Shown piece after piece: positions 6,513-7,840 of a stretch of 7,840 nt of DNA. This DNA is from JACCUZ01 sp038246575. GTDB lineage: Bacteria > Actinomycetota > Actinomycetes > JACCUZ01. The translations under genes and the position numbers were made by a program. The DNA is taken from NCBI GenBank assembly GCA_038246575.1, contig JBBRVU010000189.1, positions 1 to 7,840 of the forward strand. The letters run 5' to 3'. Each line of letters begins with the position of its first letter. Position 1 is the stretch's first letter. The notes beneath the pieces are model-generated. The model was not told where the DNA came from. It searched no databases and worked only from the letters and a program-made list of their open reading frames with translations.

Positions 6513-6515
6513 GGG
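6511..6515 (+). promoter_or_regulatory. Ribosome binding site of the REC-PP2C gene
   Basis: GAGGG overlaps the stop codon of the preceding gene and sits 8 nt before GTG 6524. It fixes the start of the response regulator-phosphatase. Confidence 0.55.
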
Positions 6516-6523
6516 CGTCCGGC

Positions 6524-7744
6524 GTGGTCGCCGACGCCACCGCGACTCGGACCGAGCTGCCGGGGGCTCCGCTGGCCGGTGCAGCGCCGACGAGGAGCCT
6601 GCGCGTGCTGCTCGTCGAGGACGACGACGGCGACGCCTTCCTGGTCGAGGAGTACCTCATGGAGACCGCCACGGCCGTCGAGCTGCTGCGAGCCCGGTCG
6701 CTGGCCGAGGCGGAGGTGAGCTTGGCCGGTCCGGTCGACTGCGTCCTGCTCGACCTTGGCCTGCCGGACACCAGTGGACTCGACGGACTCGGGCGGTTGC
6801 TCGGCCTGGCCCCGACCATCGCGGTCATCGTGCTCACCGGACTCGATGACGAGCACCGGGGCACCGAGGCCGTGTCCTCCGGAGCTCAGGACTACCTGGT
6901 CAAGGGCGCCATCGACGGCCAGCTGCTCACCCGGGCTATCCGCTACGCCGTCGAACGCAAGCGAGCCGACGAGTCGGTGCGTCGGCTGTACGCCTCGGAG
7001 GTGCGCGCCGCCGAGAACACTCGGCTGGAACGGGGACTTCTGCCGCAGGCGCTCGTCTCGCCGGGCGTCGACGTCGTTGCCAAGTACCGGCCGGGCGGGG
7101 CGGAGGCGGTGCTCGGCGGCGACTTCTACGACGCCGTCGAGTGCACCGACGGCTCGATCTTCGCCGTCATCGGTGACGTCGCCGGCCACGGGCCGGACGA
7201 GGCAGCGTTGGGAGTCTGCCTGCGGATCGCCTGGCGGACCCTGATCCTCGCCGGGGCCGACCCGGACACCATCTTCGCCTCCATGCAGTCGATGCTGGTC
7301 AACGAACGGTCCTCGGACGAGGTGTTCGCAACAGTGGCGATGGTCCGGGTCCGGCCGCGCCATGGTGTCGCCCGCTTCTGGTTGGCCGGACATCCCGCGC
7401 CATTCATCCTGGAGGGCGGCCAGATCGAGCCGGTGCCGGCGGACGCGACCGGCGTGGCCCTCGGCGTGCTCGACGACGGAGGCTGGGTCGGCCTGGACCG
7501 CCCGCTGGGCCCCAGCGCCCGGCTCCTGCTCTACACCGATGGCCTGATCGAGGGGTTCGACGAGCCGGCGACGCGACGCCGGCTCGGCGAAGGGGGCCTG
7601 CGAGATCTCATCCCCGGGATCCTGGCCTCCGGGCTGGACGGCCCCGCCCTCTTCGAGGAGATGCTCAGGCAGGTCACCGAGCTCAACGGCGGCGAGTTGA
7701 TCGACGATGTCGCGGTGCTGATGTTGTCGTGGGCCGGCCGGTGA
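6524..7744 (+). CDS. Response regulator fused to SpoIIE/RsbU-type PP2C serine phosphatase
   Basis: This 406-aa cytoplasmic protein should receive a phosphoryl group from a sensor kinase and then dephosphorylate a phospho-Ser/Thr protein, usually a STAS anti-anti-sigma factor. The REC domain (about 26-128) has the acidic cluster EDDDGD (32-37), phospho-acceptor Asp77 in LLDLGLPD, Thr105 in VLTG and Lys127 in DYLVKG. A charged helical linker (about 139-172) carries the LERGLLPQ entry typical of SpoIIE phosphatases. The PP2C domain has GGDFYD (198-203), GDVAGHG (217-223), TDGL (338-341) and DDVAVL near the C-terminus (394-399), so all metal-binding aspartates are present. The start is GTG 6524 with GAGGG 8 nt upstream. 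The last codons overlap the next gene (GTGA), which points to coupling with the membrane protein that is probably its kinase. Confidence 0.95.
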   Translation: MVADATATRTELPGAPLAGAAPTRSLRVLLVEDDDGDAFLVEEYLMETATAVELLRARSLAEAEVSLAGPVDCVLLDLGLPDTSGLDGLGRLLGLAPTIAVIVLTGLDDEHRGTEAVSSGAQDYLVKGAIDGQLLTRAIRYAVERKRADESVRRLYASEVRAAENTRLERGLLPQALVSPGVDVVAKYRPGGAEAVLGGDFYDAVECTDGSIFAVIGDVAGHGPDEAALGVCLRIAWRTLILAGADPDTIFASMQSMLVNERSSDEVFATVAMVRVRPRHGVARFWLAGHPAPFILEGGQIEPVPADATGVALGVLDDGGWVGLDRPLGPSARLLLYTDGLIEGFDEPATRRRLGEGGLRDLIPGILASGLDGPALFEEMLRQVTELNGGELIDDVAVLMLSWAGR

Positions 7745-7840
7745 CGGGGGGGTCACTCCGGCACCGTCTGGCGACGCTCTTCGTGGTCGCCGGTGTGGTG
7801 ACTGTCCTGGTCTCCCTGTTGGTCACTCTCGCCCTGGTGG
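7741..7840 (+). CDS. Membrane protein N-terminus, probably a sensor histidine kinase (runs off right edge)
   Basis: Only 33 codons are present. The start GTG overlaps the stop of the REC-phosphatase (GTGA). The residues read VTGGSLRHRL followed by an uninterrupted hydrophobic helix of about 22 residues, with a basic cytoplasmic side first. This is the usual beginning of a membrane sensor kinase (a short basic tail, then TM1). No kinase motif is inside the window. The functional call rests on its position next to an intact receiver-domain gene that lacks any other kinase here. It could be another membrane protein. Confidence 0.6.
   Translation, partial: MTGGSLRHRLATLFVVAGVVTVLVSLLVTLALV

Noticed and set aside
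6233..7756. Minus-strand open frame of 507 codons opposite the REC-PP2C gene
   Set aside because: The plus strand carries all REC and PP2C signature motifs; the minus-strand product is low-complexity and shows none.
1..7840. CRISPR arrays, insertion sequences, tRNA or rRNA genes, attachment sites
   Set aside because: Reading both strands shows no regularly spaced repeats, transposase motifs, cloverleaf sequence or rRNA-like stretch. The window is filled with ordinary chromosomal coding sequence.

Overview
The window is 7.8 kb of very GC-rich, densely packed DNA with GTG starts, strong third-position G/C bias and short or overlapping gene junctions. Together with a cysD-cysNC pair and an RsbW-like/REC-PP2C signalling cluster, this points to a high-GC Actinomycetota chromosome. 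I cannot name the genus from the sequence alone.

Left part, minus strand (1-1697): a 14-helix-type DHA2 drug/proton antiporter is followed 12 bp later by the first 54 codons of a gamma-glutamyltransferase-like protein that runs off the left edge. The start of this second gene carries an exact 18-bp tandem duplication that duplicates the start codon in frame.

Divergent intergenic region (1698-1908, 211 bp): it separates the transporter from cysD. It holds a perfect 10-bp inverted repeat close to the transporter start and a weak promoter candidate for cysD.

Centre, plus strand (1909-5544): cysD and a cysN-cysC fusion overlap by one base (TGATG) and encode the whole sulfate-activation route, sulfate to APS to PAPS. 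A PlsC-type lysophospholipid acyltransferase follows; it has no usable start codon after the cysNC stop and must start inside cysNC or use a non-standard codon.

Right part, plus strand (5582 to the edge): a four-gene signalling cluster. It contains an RsbW/SpoIIAB-type ATPase, probably read from a leaderless promoter, then an uncharacterised helical protein of 171 aa, a response regulator fused to a SpoIIE/RsbU-type PP2C phosphatase, and the start of a membrane protein that by context is probably the cognate sensor kinase. Each junction overlaps or is 11 nt long, so the genes look translationally coupled. The likely circuit is sensor kinase to REC-phosphatase to a partner-switching anti-sigma module. 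No STAS antagonist or sigma factor is in the window, so the helical protein, placed where a partner would be expected, is the most interesting unexplained component.
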